NCBI GenBank assembly: GCA_002501605.1
Contig: DANW01000012.1
Location: forward strand, 23,067-64,275
Length of the DNA: 41,209 nucleotides
Reading direction: 5' to 3'
From: Euryarchaeota archaeon UBA28
GTDB taxonomy: Archaea; Thermoplasmatota; Poseidoniia; Poseidoniales; Thalassarchaeaceae
Below, one piece after another: positions 30,350 to 38,071 of this stretch. The translations under genes and the position numbers were made by a program. Position 1 is the first letter of the stretch, and each line of letters opens with the position of its first letter. The notes below the pieces were generated by a model that did no database searches, was not told the DNA's origin, and worked only from the letters and a program-made list of their open reading frames with translations.

Positions 30350-30430
30350 TCACTTCCTCCGCTGGCATTACCCAGATCAGGTCTGTGGGTCGCCACACGG
30401 GGTGGCCTCTCAGCAAATGCTCCCCAGTAA
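30350..30430 (-). promoter_or_regulatory. TPP riboswitch (THI element) controlling thiBPQ
   Basis: On the minus strand the conserved TPP-aptamer blocks occur in order: TACTGGGGAGC, GCTGAGAGG (30406-30414), a GCCAC/GTGGC hairpin (P3), GACCCACAG, CTGATCTGGG with TAATGCCAGC (30361-30380), then GGAGGAAGTGA. The closing helix P1 can pair TTACT (30426-30430) with AGTGA (30350-30354). The thiB Shine-Dalgarno GGAGG sits in the 3' strand of this region and the ATG is one base past the element, so ligand binding should hide the ribosome site and lower translation. It confirms thiamine as the transporter substrate. Confidence 0.93.
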
Positions 30431-30469
30431 TGTTCTCCAAATCGGCAGGATACATTAACTTTGACTTAG

Positions 30470-32089
30470 TCATTCTTGTTGCATGAACGGGTATGTCCAA
30501 TCCTGGGGAGGCTCGAGGGTTCTCTTGACTGACCTTGGGCTGATCCACCTGAGTAGGTTCAGAGGACCGCCAGCTTTGTCATTGGTCCCTGATGCTCTTG
30601 CGCCCCCGAAGGGTTGCTGTGCCACCACCGCCCCTGTGGGCTTGTCATTGATGTAGAAGTTTCCAGCAGTGAATCGAAGTGCCTCGAATGCCTTCTGTAT
30701 GTTCTCCTCATTAGTCGAGAAGATTGAGCCGGTGAGGGCGTATGGGGAAGCCTCGTCACACACTCTAAGAATATAATCGAATTCGTTGTCGTCGTATAGG
30801 TACACTGTCAAGACCGGGCCAAAGATTTCCTCAATCATGGACTCTGAATTGGGGTCCTCGGTCAGGATGATAGTTGGCTCGATGAAGTAGCCCACAGTAT
30901 CGTCATATCCACCACCACAGAAAACCTCGCAGGAGTCCCTTTCAGTGGCCCTTCGGATGTATCCAGATATCTTGTCGAACGCCCTCTTGTCTATCACAGC
31001 GGTCATGAAGTTGGTGAAGTCACTAGCATCACCCATTGCGATCTTGCCAATCTCATTGGATAGTTCGTCGGATATCTCCTCCCATACTGACCGGGGGATG
31101 TATGCTCGGCTAGCCGCTGAGCACTTCTGCCCTTGGTATTCGAACGCCCCCCTTAGCAAGGCTACGACTAGTCCCCTCCTGTCGCAGTCTGGATGAGCGA
31201 CGACGAAGTCCTTGCCCCCTGTCTCGCCGACGATTCGGGGATATGAATTAAGCTTGGGCAGAGCTAGTCCGATTTCCTGCCATAGGCCCTGGAAGGTAGC
31301 TGTGGAACCAGTGAAGTGCAATCCAGCGAAATTGGGGTTCGATAGTGCAACTTCAGTAATCTCTGCACCCGAGCCGGGAAGGAAGTTGATTACCCCCGGG
31401 GGGAGTCCTGCTTCCATCATCAGCCTCATCAGGTAGTAGTTGGAGTAGTACGAGTTCCTGCTGGGCTTCCAGACACTGGTGCAACCCACTATTGCAGGCG
31501 CGCTTGGAAGGTTCGCCGCAATGCTCGTGAAGTTGAATGGGGTGATTGAGAGTACGAAGCCCTCGAGAGGCCTGATATCTGTCGAGTTAACGACTCCCTC
31601 TGGGGAGACTAGTGGCTGGAAGTCATCATGGAACCCCCTTGCATAGTGGCAGTTGAACCTCCAGAAGTCAATGAGCTCGCAGGCGGAGTCAATCTCTGCT
31701 TGGAACACGGTCTTGGACTGGTTGAGCATTGTGGATACATTCACCCTCATCCTCCAATCCCCAGCGAGTAGGTCTGCGCACTTCTCGAAGATCTTGCATC
31801 TCTCCTCAAGTCCCATTTCGATCCAGGATCTCTGAGCATTGACAGCTGCTGAGCAGGCTGATTCCATCTCCTCTCTACCAGCCAGATGGACATTGGCGAG
31901 AACGTGCCCGTGGTTGTGGGGGATGACCTGCGGTATCGTGTGTCCGGTATAGACCTCCTCTCCGTTGATTATACAGGGTATCTCGATAGTCTCAGACATC
32001 TGCCTGTCAATCTCTTGAATTATGGAGTTCCTTTCAGGACTCCCCGGAGAATATCCCAGCACAGGCTCATTCAGTGGTTGCTCAGTCAT
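30470..32089 (-). CDS. pruA: 1-Pyrroline-5-carboxylate dehydrogenase, ALDH4 type
   Basis: NAD-dependent aldehyde dehydrogenase that oxidises glutamate semialdehyde/P5C to glutamate, the second step of proline breakdown. Catalytic Cys323 lies in EYQGQKCSAASR and the general base Glu289 in VGETGGKDF; GNFYINDKPTGA, QQPFGGARASGTNDK and the C-terminal DWTYPFM match human ALDH4A1 nearly word for word. The ATG at 32089 (539 residues) aligns with the mature family N-terminus (NEPVLGYSPGSPER); a GTG at 32161 overlaps the neighbouring gene. No proline dehydrogenase gene is present. The thiB riboswitch starts about 40 bases downstream. Confidence 0.94.
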   Translation of the reverse strand: MTEQPLNEPVLGYSPGSPERNSIIQEIDRQMSETIEIPCIINGEEVYTGHTIPQVIPHNHGHVLANVHLAGREEMESACSAAVNAQRSWIEMGLEERCKIFEKCADLLAGDWRMRVNVSTMLNQSKTVFQAEIDSACELIDFWRFNCHYARGFHDDFQPLVSPEGVVNSTDIRPLEGFVLSITPFNFTSIAANLPSAPAIVGCTSVWKPSRNSYYSNYYLMRLMMEAGLPPGVINFLPGSGAEITEVALSNPNFAGLHFTGSTATFQGLWQEIGLALPKLNSYPRIVGETGGKDFVVAHPDCDRRGLVVALLRGAFEYQGQKCSAASRAYIPRSVWEEISDELSNEIGKIAMGDASDFTNFMTAVIDKRAFDKISGYIRRATERDSCEVFCGGGYDDTVGYFIEPTIILTEDPNSESMIEEIFGPVLTVYLYDDNEFDYILRVCDEASPYALTGSIFSTNEENIQKAFEALRFTAGNFYINDKPTGAVVAQQPFGGARASGTNDKAGGPLNLLRWISPRSVKRTLEPPQDWTYPFMQQE

Positions 32090-32148
32090 GGTGTCCGCTG
32101 ATGACTCCCATCTAACATTGTTACTGTCGGAAGGAGTCTGATTTTTCG

Positions 32149-32829
32149 CTACTTCCACCACTCCTTTTCTTGTGTGACTTTTGCCACAGGGCTTGGTTTG
32201 CCCCTTATTGATTCTAAGTATTCCTCATACCCTTCTTTTGAGGCAAATGATTCTAATTCTTGAATGAAAACCCACTGTCCATCATCAACATTCCATTGCT
32301 TCCTGCCCATGGGGAGTTCAAAGCCATCGTATGGAAACCATCCTCCATTAAACCAGTCCTTACTACCGGAGTCATCCCGGTCATCAAGACTCCAGCCGGG
32401 TGACCCGCCCTCGTTCTGAGCATAGTAGTAGAGACGATGAGCGGAATCTCGTTTCCTGAACCAATCCCTGCCGTTTATGGCCTCTGACTGTCTTAGGTAG
32501 TCTCCTAAGTATCCCGAATCAGGATGCTCAGTGATTGATATGCCATCGGGCCCAGGAGGAAGCTTTCTGGGAATTGATCCCGGGTCTATAGTGCTCCTGA
32601 ATGCCCCTAATATGGAACCCAGACCTAAAAATTGAACAAAGAGTCCCGCCAAAAGGAATGGTATTGCGAAACCTGTCAGGAATATTATTTCAAATAAACC
32701 TGCATCCGGACCACGCATATCACCAAGTATAATGAACGGCACCAGTGTGAATGGGAGTCCGAAGAAGAAAAGGAATACGCCACCAATGATTTGTGTAATT
32801 CTTTCGCCAATACTCTTCTTTGAGTCCAT
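32149..32829 (-). CDS. Two-helix membrane protein with soluble Trp/Tyr-rich domain, unknown
   Basis: A 226-residue protein with two adjacent membrane helices (~14-36 and ~46-70) and a soluble domain of ~150 residues rich in Trp, Tyr, Asp and Gly (KDWFNGGWFPYDGFELPMG). The domain looks like a small beta-rich cytoplasmic or surface module, but I recognise no family. The start is the ATG at 32829, with GGAG eight bases upstream; longer frames overlap the preceding zinc-binding gene. Its stop lies 60 bases upstream of the P5C dehydrogenase ATG, in the same direction. Confidence 0.65.
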   Translation of the reverse strand: MDSKKSIGERITQIIGGVFLFFFGLPFTLVPFIILGDMRGPDAGLFEIIFLTGFAIPFLLAGLFVQFLGLGSILGAFRSTIDPGSIPRKLPPGPDGISITEHPDSGYLGDYLRQSEAINGRDWFRKRDSAHRLYYYAQNEGGSPGWSLDDRDDSGSKDWFNGGWFPYDGFELPMGRKQWNVDDGQWVFIQELESFASKEGYEEYLESIRGKPSPVAKVTQEKEWWK

Positions 32830-32846
32830 TTGTACAGCTCCAATGA

Positions 32847-33131
32847 TCAGGACCATTCGGTGGGCTCGTCCTTCTTCGCCTTCTTCCAGGCGCGGTAGCA
32901 TGACTTGCAGACGGTTATCCTTCTGGAGTCCCTATTCAACCCTGACTCGCCCCATACGTCCGCGGCTCTATCGAATGCTAGCTTTCTTCCTCCGACCTTC
33001 TTGTCGGCCCAGATATCACAGCCCGAGACATCGCATTTCACCTGGCCCACGAATTCCTCTTCGGATTTCTTTTTGCCTTCTGGCCCAGTGGATTGCTCTC
33101 TTCTCTTGCGGGCGTTGGACTTGAAACCCAT
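32847..33131 (-). CDS. Small basic protein with four-cysteine putative zinc site
   Basis: A 94-residue, Lys/Arg-rich protein. The first 25 residues are very basic (FKSNARKRREQSTG), and two cysteine pairs, CDVSGC and CKSC, separated by ~40 residues, probably bind zinc. The composition suggests RNA or DNA contact, possibly on the ribosome, but no known family is recognised. It precedes the two-helix membrane protein gene and follows purA on the same strand 23 bases downstream. Start ATG at 33131. Confidence 0.65.
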   Translation of the reverse strand: MGFKSNARKRREQSTGPEGKKKSEEEFVGQVKCDVSGCDIWADKKVGGRKLAFDRAADVWGESGLNRDSRRITVCKSCYRAWKKAKKDEPTEWS

Positions 33132-33154
33132 GCGTTTCCGTAATGGCTGGTAAA

Positions 33155-34501
33155 TTAGAAGGTTGTCACTTCTGGGTCAATATCGAAAGGTCCGCCCAGG
33201 CTAGCGATTGAAGCTCTTCTGTCAGGCCCTATTCCTATGCTGACGATGGGGATCCCTGATAGTTCCTCGATCCTCCTGACATACGAGAGGGCGGACTCTG
33301 GGAGCACCTCGAAGCCCTTCCTGTCTGATCTTGAGAGTTCTGCCATCTCGATCCACTCCTGTTCTTCCAAGGCGGGGAAGCCTGAATGTCTTTCGTAAAT
33401 TGGCCTGCATCGAGCGAGATCATGGCTGCTGGTTGGCATGTAATCGATTATCTGGCCGTCCAAGTCGTAACCTGTGCATATTTTTAGCTCATCTAATCCC
33501 CCGAGAACGTCTAGTTTGGTCAGGACGATTCCGGTGTAGCCGTTTAACCTGTGACTGTCCTTGAGTGATACCATGTCTAACCACCCCGTTCTTCTCGGCC
33601 TTCCAGTGGTCGTTCCAAACTCGTGGCCCACCATTGCCATATGATTGCCGGGACCTGTGTCGTATGGTAGTTCGGTCGGGAATGGTCCATTCCCAACCCT
33701 TGTCGTGTATGCCTTTGATATTCCGAAACAGTTGTTCACATGACCAGGGTGAATTCCGGCTCCGTGAGTTGCATTGGCTCTGCTGGTGACCGATGATGTG
33801 ACGAATGGATAGGTTCCCTGATCGATATCGAGCATTGCCCCCTGAGCTCCCTCTAACAGGACATTTTCCCCATTCTTGAGGGCCTTGTCAATCATTGCTC
33901 CAGTGGGCCTTATCGCCTCTCCGAACCTATCCATTATCCACTCAAGGTCAGCGACGAAGTCTTTCCTCTCTACCTTCTGGTTGACACCAACGGAATCCAA
34001 CTGCATGTTCATTCGGGAAACGGTTTCATCGATTTTGTCACTATCGCCGATCACGAAGGGTATGTCTACAAATCTGATTCCTACTCTCTCGATTCGGTCC
34101 CTATATGCCGGACCTATCCCCCTACCAGTTGTGCCGACCACCTTGTCGGCACTATCGTACATCCTGTGGAAGGGCAGTATCACGGATGCTCTTTCGCTAA
34201 TGAAGAGCCTCTTCCCCTCTGGCCTTTCTTCTGTTAGACTGTGCCACCTGTCAAGCTCCTCTTCTAGGACCCATGGGTCAACTACCATGCCATCCCCCAG
34301 AACCAAATTACAATGTGGAGATGTGACTCCAGAAGGAATTTGATGAAGTTTGAGCGTGGTATCTCCGAGGACAATTGTGTGGCCTGCGTTGTTCCCCCCT
34401 TGGAACCTTACGGCCCAGTTGGATTCGTTGGCTAGCTGGTCTATGGCCTTGCCCTTGCCCTCATCTCCCCATTGGGCTCCGAGTACTACGCTGGCGGGCA
34501 C
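33155..34501 (-). CDS. purA: Adenylosuccinate synthetase
   Basis: GTP-dependent enzyme joining IMP and aspartate on the way to AMP. The N-terminus has the GTP/phosphate loop GAQWGDEGKGKAID, then QGGNNAGHTIV, TTGRGIGPAYRDR (IMP site), LLEGAQGAMLDIDQGTYPFVTSS and GRPRRTGWLD. The 448-residue length is normal. The start is the GTG at 34501; there is no Shine-Dalgarno, so the message may be leaderless. With purF elsewhere in the window it shows de novo purine synthesis, though other pur genes are not present here. Confidence 0.95.
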   Translation of the reverse strand: MPASVVLGAQWGDEGKGKAIDQLANESNWAVRFQGGNNAGHTIVLGDTTLKLHQIPSGVTSPHCNLVLGDGMVVDPWVLEEELDRWHSLTEERPEGKRLFISERASVILPFHRMYDSADKVVGTTGRGIGPAYRDRIERVGIRFVDIPFVIGDSDKIDETVSRMNMQLDSVGVNQKVERKDFVADLEWIMDRFGEAIRPTGAMIDKALKNGENVLLEGAQGAMLDIDQGTYPFVTSSVTSRANATHGAGIHPGHVNNCFGISKAYTTRVGNGPFPTELPYDTGPGNHMAMVGHEFGTTTGRPRRTGWLDMVSLKDSHRLNGYTGIVLTKLDVLGGLDELKICTGYDLDGQIIDYMPTSSHDLARCRPIYERHSGFPALEEQEWIEMAELSRSDRKGFEVLPESALSYVRRIEELSGIPIVSIGIGPDRRASIASLGGPFDIDPEVTTF

Positions 34502-34582
34502 CGGATGATGTCCAATGCAGAAGGTGTTTGAATGCTTTGGATGAGAATGCTGATTTTTGGACAGGAATTTGTCACGAAGCGG

Positions 34583-34590
34583 TTATGTAT
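34583..34590 (+). promoter_or_regulatory. Candidate TATA box of rpl40e
   Basis: TTATGTAT is centred about 25 bases before the rpl40e ATG, so transcription would begin at or next to the start codon. This predicts a leaderless mRNA, consistent with the missing Shine-Dalgarno. Confidence 0.4.
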
Positions 34591-34611
34591 GGCTGGTAGG
34601 TCGGCGCAGAC

Positions 34612-34767
34612 ATGGCACAGAGACACGCGGTGGCTGAGGCTAGGCTTCTGAAGAAGTGGATTTGCATGAAGTGCTCGGCCACACATAGAGGTAGTAAGCC
34701 CAGTTCATGCAGGAAATGTGGTTACAAGAACTTTAGGCTCAAGGCTGCTGAGAGAAGGAAGACTTGA
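34612..34767 (+). CDS. rpl40e: 50S ribosomal protein L40e
   Basis: A 51-residue zinc-ribbon ribosomal protein. It reads MAQRHAVAEARLLKKWICMK at the start, followed by a CRKC pair, a GYKNFRLKA segment and a basic end. Cysteine pairs CMKC and CRKC are the zinc ligands and the AEAR-x-x-x-KxICxKC opening is the archaeal L40e pattern. It is encoded alone on the plus strand between divergent purA and convergent UPF0147, and its stop lies two bases before the end of that gene. Confidence 0.93.
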   Translation: MAQRHAVAEARLLKKWICMKCSATHRGSKPSSCRKCGYKNFRLKAAERRKT

Positions 34768-34769
34768 TC

Positions 34770-35048
34770 TCACTTACTCCTTTTATTCTCTGACATTAGG
34801 GTCTCCAGAGCTGTTTGTATTTGGAGGCAGAGTGGGCCGTAGTGAATTGGCAGGTTTGCATCATTAAAAATTTCATCTAGCTTTGAGGCGGTCATTCCCA
34901 GCCTTACATCCATGTCCTTGTTTTTGTTCAGTAGCCAGTTATCGACTGCCTCTTTAGCTGAGGCCCTGATGTTTCTTGGCACTTGTGTGTCGTCTAGCTG
35001 TCCCAGCACTTGGGCTATCTGTTCAATCCTAGTCTCCACGTCTGACAA
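34770..35048 (-). CDS. UPF0147 family protein
   Basis: A 92-residue all-helical archaeal protein of unknown function. The diagnostic opening is QLDDTQVPRNIRASAKEAVD, followed by DMDVRLGMTASKLDEIFNDANLPIH, as in UPF0147 (COG1698). It starts with TTG at 35048, supported by GGTGGT three bases upstream; a downstream GTG is an alternative. The gene runs convergent to rpl40e with a two-base gap. It is conserved in many archaea, often near translation genes, which suggests but does not prove a translation-related role. Confidence 0.85.
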   Translation of the reverse strand: MSDVETRIEQIAQVLGQLDDTQVPRNIRASAKEAVDNWLLNKNKDMDVRLGMTASKLDEIFNDANLPIHYGPLCLQIQTALETLMSENKRSK

Positions 35049-35102
35049 GTGACCACCAAGTTAAGCGGGCTGTGGGCCCTCCTTAAGCGCATCCCCCTCA
35101 AG

Positions 35103-35897
35103 CTAGTCTTCAATCCACGATGCCCAAGGCATATCTGTGTTCGCTAGACCCTCGCCGGGGCCTTCAGTTCCAATTGCAATCAGTCCCACAGATGCTTTGG
35201 CCATAATGAGGTTTTCAAGGCCCCAGTTCATTGCATGTCTCAGCGAGGGGCAACTATCGCTTTCGGCCATCTCACTTACTCTGTAGCTTAGTAGGGCCCT
35301 GGTAATTTCCTCTCCTTCTCCGGTTGCAGCCACTGCCATCCTCTCGTTGACCCAGAACCCTGACCCCGGCAAGGGTACGTCCCCTACTCTGCCGGGAGGT
35401 CTGTAGCTACAACCTCCTGTACTGGTTGCACATGCCATGAAGCCTGTAGAATCTCTCACAATGACCCCCACTGTATCTCCGTCTCCTTCTATTGGTGGCC
35501 TCCCCTCTACTTGCCTCCTGAGATGTCCTCTCTCATCTGCCCATGACCTAGCGCCGTTCCCCGTTAAGCCATTGATGTTCTGATCCAGTAGATCTGCCGC
35601 GACCCTGATTGGATTGGGAGTTTCCTCCATTGCAATAACGAATCCTAGTCTACCGTCACTTGTCTGAATTGATGCGTCTAGAAGGACTGATCCATCAATT
35701 CTGAAGACTCCTCCAGTTCCGGCGTTGAAAACTGGATCATCCTCAAGAATGGCGCAGGCCTCTACCGCGGCCTCCACTGCTGAAGCTCCCGAGAGGAGGA
35801 GTCTGGATGCGATGTCCACGGCGACCTGCAAGTTCGCCTGCCTCTCTGGCCCTGGTCCCGCTCCCCCATGAGCCACCACCGCCATCTTCGCCATCAT
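35103..35897 (-). CDS. Plant-type L-asparaginase / isoaspartyl aminopeptidase
   Basis: Ntn-hydrolase that matures by self-cleavage. It opens with VVAHGGAGPGP and carries NAGTGGVFRIDG, the cleavage-site nucleophile Thr142 in GDGDTVGVIVRD, CATSTGG and GRVGDVPLPGSGFWV. The product would hydrolyse asparagine or isoaspartyl dipeptides, perhaps in protein repair. At 264 residues it is shorter than the usual ~300, mainly in the linker before the nucleophile and at the C-terminus. The ATG pair at 35897/35894 makes the exact start uncertain by one codon. It lies 44 bases after lonB on the same strand. Confidence 0.9.
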   Translation of the reverse strand: MMAKMAVVAHGGAGPGPERQANLQVAVDIASRLLLSGASAVEAAVEACAILEDDPVFNAGTGGVFRIDGSVLLDASIQTSDGRLGFVIAMEETPNPIRVAADLLDQNINGLTGNGARSWADERGHLRRQVEGRPPIEGDGDTVGVIVRDSTGFMACATSTGGCSYRPPGRVGDVPLPGSGFWVNERMAVAATGEGEEITRALLSYRVSEMAESDSCPSLRHAMNWGLENLIMAKASVGLIAIGTEGPGEGLANTDMPWASWIED

Positions 35898-35941
35898 TTT
35901 CCCCGCGGTGCGTGCAAGTGGAGGGACTTAAGTTAGATTGT

Positions 35942-38005
35942 TCAGGTGGTAGATTTGTGTTCCTGAGACATCAAATCGATAGTATCGATTACGTTTGCGA
36001 GCCTCTCGACTAGACTCACCTTGTCTTCTGACCCTACGAGGGCATACTGCAACACCTCATCGAGTGAGTCGACGGGCTTTATTTGGACCATTGATTCATA
36101 CTTCTCGTCAATCAGAACATCTTGGAGGTTAGAACGGGGAATGATTATTGTTTCGATACCTGCCTTGGCAGCAGCTTCAATTTTTGCTGTTACCCCTCCG
36201 ATGGGTAGGACCTCCCCCCTCACCGATAAGGAGCCTGTCATAGCAAGGTTCTGCTCAATTGGAATCCCCTCGAATGCACTGATTATCGCGGTAGCCATGG
36301 TGATGGAAGCACTGTCACCGTCAACATTGTGGGTCCCTGGGAATTGGACATGAAGGTCGAAGTCTTTGATATCCTTGCCAGTTAGTTTCTTGACTACTGC
36401 ACTGATGTTAGTCACACTCTCCTTTGCTAAGTCGGATAGCCCACCAGTAGCAATTACCTGCCCAGATCTTCCTTGTGAGGGAGTGACCATAGCTTCGACG
36501 GGAAGTACTACTCCGGAGAAGTCAGATAGCCCACTATCCGCACCAAGGACAGCTAGTCCGTTTACCCTTCCGACTCTTGAGCCCCTGTTGACCAACATTG
36601 CGTACTCTGACTGTCTTTCCAGATATCTGTCTGCTATTTGCTGCTCCAAAGGTTTGGCGATTGCTCGTGCCCTTGAGATATGTTCGGCCCTAACCAATTC
36701 AGCTCCCTCCTCAGATGCCAAATCGCCTGCTATCCTTACTAAGCCACCAAGTTCCCTGAGCCTTAAAGAGAGCCTTCCTCTCCTTCCGCTCCTTCTCTGG
36801 GCTTCTTTGAGAATTAAACCAATAGACTCACGATTGAAGTGAGGAATAGCTCTTCCAGATTGTTTCCCTTGTTCATTTTTCACTTCCTGGGCGATGAATC
36901 TGACCAGTCTTCTTCTGTTCCTTTCCGTATCCCTCATATCGGTGTTGACATAGACCTCGTAGCCATAGCCTCTAATCCTGCTCCTTAGGGCGGGATGCAT
37001 CTGTTGGATGCTGTCAAGATTGCCGGCGGCCACCAGAATGAAGTTTGTTGGCACTGGCTCGGACTTTGTTAGGGCTCCCGAGGACCTTTCAGAGCGCCCA
37101 CTGATTGAAAGTTCACCTTCTTGCATTGCCACAAGTAGTGCTTGTTGCTCTTCCATCCTTAGCATCCTGATCTCATCGATATAGAGTACTCCCTTGTTGG
37201 CCCTGTGTACAGCACCTGGCTCGACTCTTTCATGAGCAGGTGTAGCTAAATCGGCTCCAGACTGGAAAGGGTCGTGTCTAACATCTCCTAGAAGAGCACC
37301 TGCCAGAGTGCCGGTTGCGTCAATAAATGGCGGGTCATCGTTCCTACCCCTCTTGATGAGTAGTTTAGGAATGTTAGACTCATCCCCCGCGGTAAGCCGG
37401 GTTCTAAGGAAGAAATATCCAAAAATCAGTAAAAATGAGCCAAAAATTAGCGTCATGATATCGCCTGTCTGCAACACTGCCAGCAGGAGCGCGGCGCCTA
37501 TTACCATGACAACAAACAACAGTGTCCTGTTTGTCCTCTCTCTTTGGATTCTTATTTGCGCCTTTCTTTCGGAAATTATGGCAGATCCTCTCCCAGCTGG
37601 GACTGTTCTAACTCTTGGCTCGTTCTCGTCCTCAGTATTCCTGTAGACCATTACATCTTCCAGACTGTCCTTAGGCAGGAACTCTGTCATAGATCTCGCC
37701 AGCATGGATTTACCTGTACCTGGCTCTCCGACCATGATCATGTGTCTTCTCTGCTCGGCTGCCTTCCTTACCACAATGGATGCTGCCTCTTGGCCTATTA
37801 CTTGATCAACGAGATTCTCGGGGATAGGCACTTCACTGGTAGAGGTTATTTTCAGTTCTGAAACCCACTCTTCAACCGGGACCTCACATATTGGATCCTT
37901 GTCCTCTCCAACCCCGAATGCGGGACCTTCCTCCCAAGAATCGAGATGGCCATCGTTGTCGGACTCTGCGGTCGAATCGATGGCTTCCTCACCTCCCATG
38001 GGCAT
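35942..38005 (-). CDS. lonB: Membrane-anchored archaeal Lon protease (LonB)
   Basis: ATP-dependent protease on the cytoplasmic face of the membrane, an archaeal counterpart of FtsH quality control. The order is AAA+ Walker A GEPGTGKS (93-100), two membrane helices inserted in the AAA+ domain (~161-179, ~183-200), Walker B VLYIDEI (273-279), then the protease domain with catalytic Ser565 in DGDSASITMATA and Lys608 in PIGGVTAKIE. A ~60-residue acidic N-terminal extension precedes the fold. Start is the ATG at 38005 or the ATG at 37999; a GAGGA just upstream fits the second better. The 687-residue length is normal for LonB. Confidence 0.95.
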   Translation of the reverse strand: MPMGGEEAIDSTAESDNDGHLDSWEEGPAFGVGEDKDPICEVPVEEWVSELKITSTSEVPIPENLVDQVIGQEAASIVVRKAAEQRRHMIMVGEPGTGKSMLARSMTEFLPKDSLEDVMVYRNTEDENEPRVRTVPAGRGSAIISERKAQIRIQRERTNRTLLFVVMVIGAALLLAVLQTGDIMTLIFGSFLLIFGYFFLRTRLTAGDESNIPKLLIKRGRNDDPPFIDATGTLAGALLGDVRHDPFQSGADLATPAHERVEPGAVHRANKGVLYIDEIRMLRMEEQQALLVAMQEGELSISGRSERSSGALTKSEPVPTNFILVAAGNLDSIQQMHPALRSRIRGYGYEVYVNTDMRDTERNRRRLVRFIAQEVKNEQGKQSGRAIPHFNRESIGLILKEAQRRSGRRGRLSLRLRELGGLVRIAGDLASEEGAELVRAEHISRARAIAKPLEQQIADRYLERQSEYAMLVNRGSRVGRVNGLAVLGADSGLSDFSGVVLPVEAMVTPSQGRSGQVIATGGLSDLAKESVTNISAVVKKLTGKDIKDFDLHVQFPGTHNVDGDSASITMATAIISAFEGIPIEQNLAMTGSLSVRGEVLPIGGVTAKIEAAAKAGIETIIIPRSNLQDVLIDEKYESMVQIKPVDSLDEVLQYALVGSEDKVSLVERLANVIDTIDLMSQEHKSTT

Positions 38006-38071
38006 TCCTCATGTGCCCCTGAGCGTAGGCCCTTCTTGAAGGTGCGTTAATGGCGTCAAGCGAGAATCGCC

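Noticed and set aside
30345..30548. Open frame on the minus strand through the gap before thiB
   Set aside because: It runs through the TPP riboswitch and the end of the P5C dehydrogenase gene; the RNA element explains the conservation.
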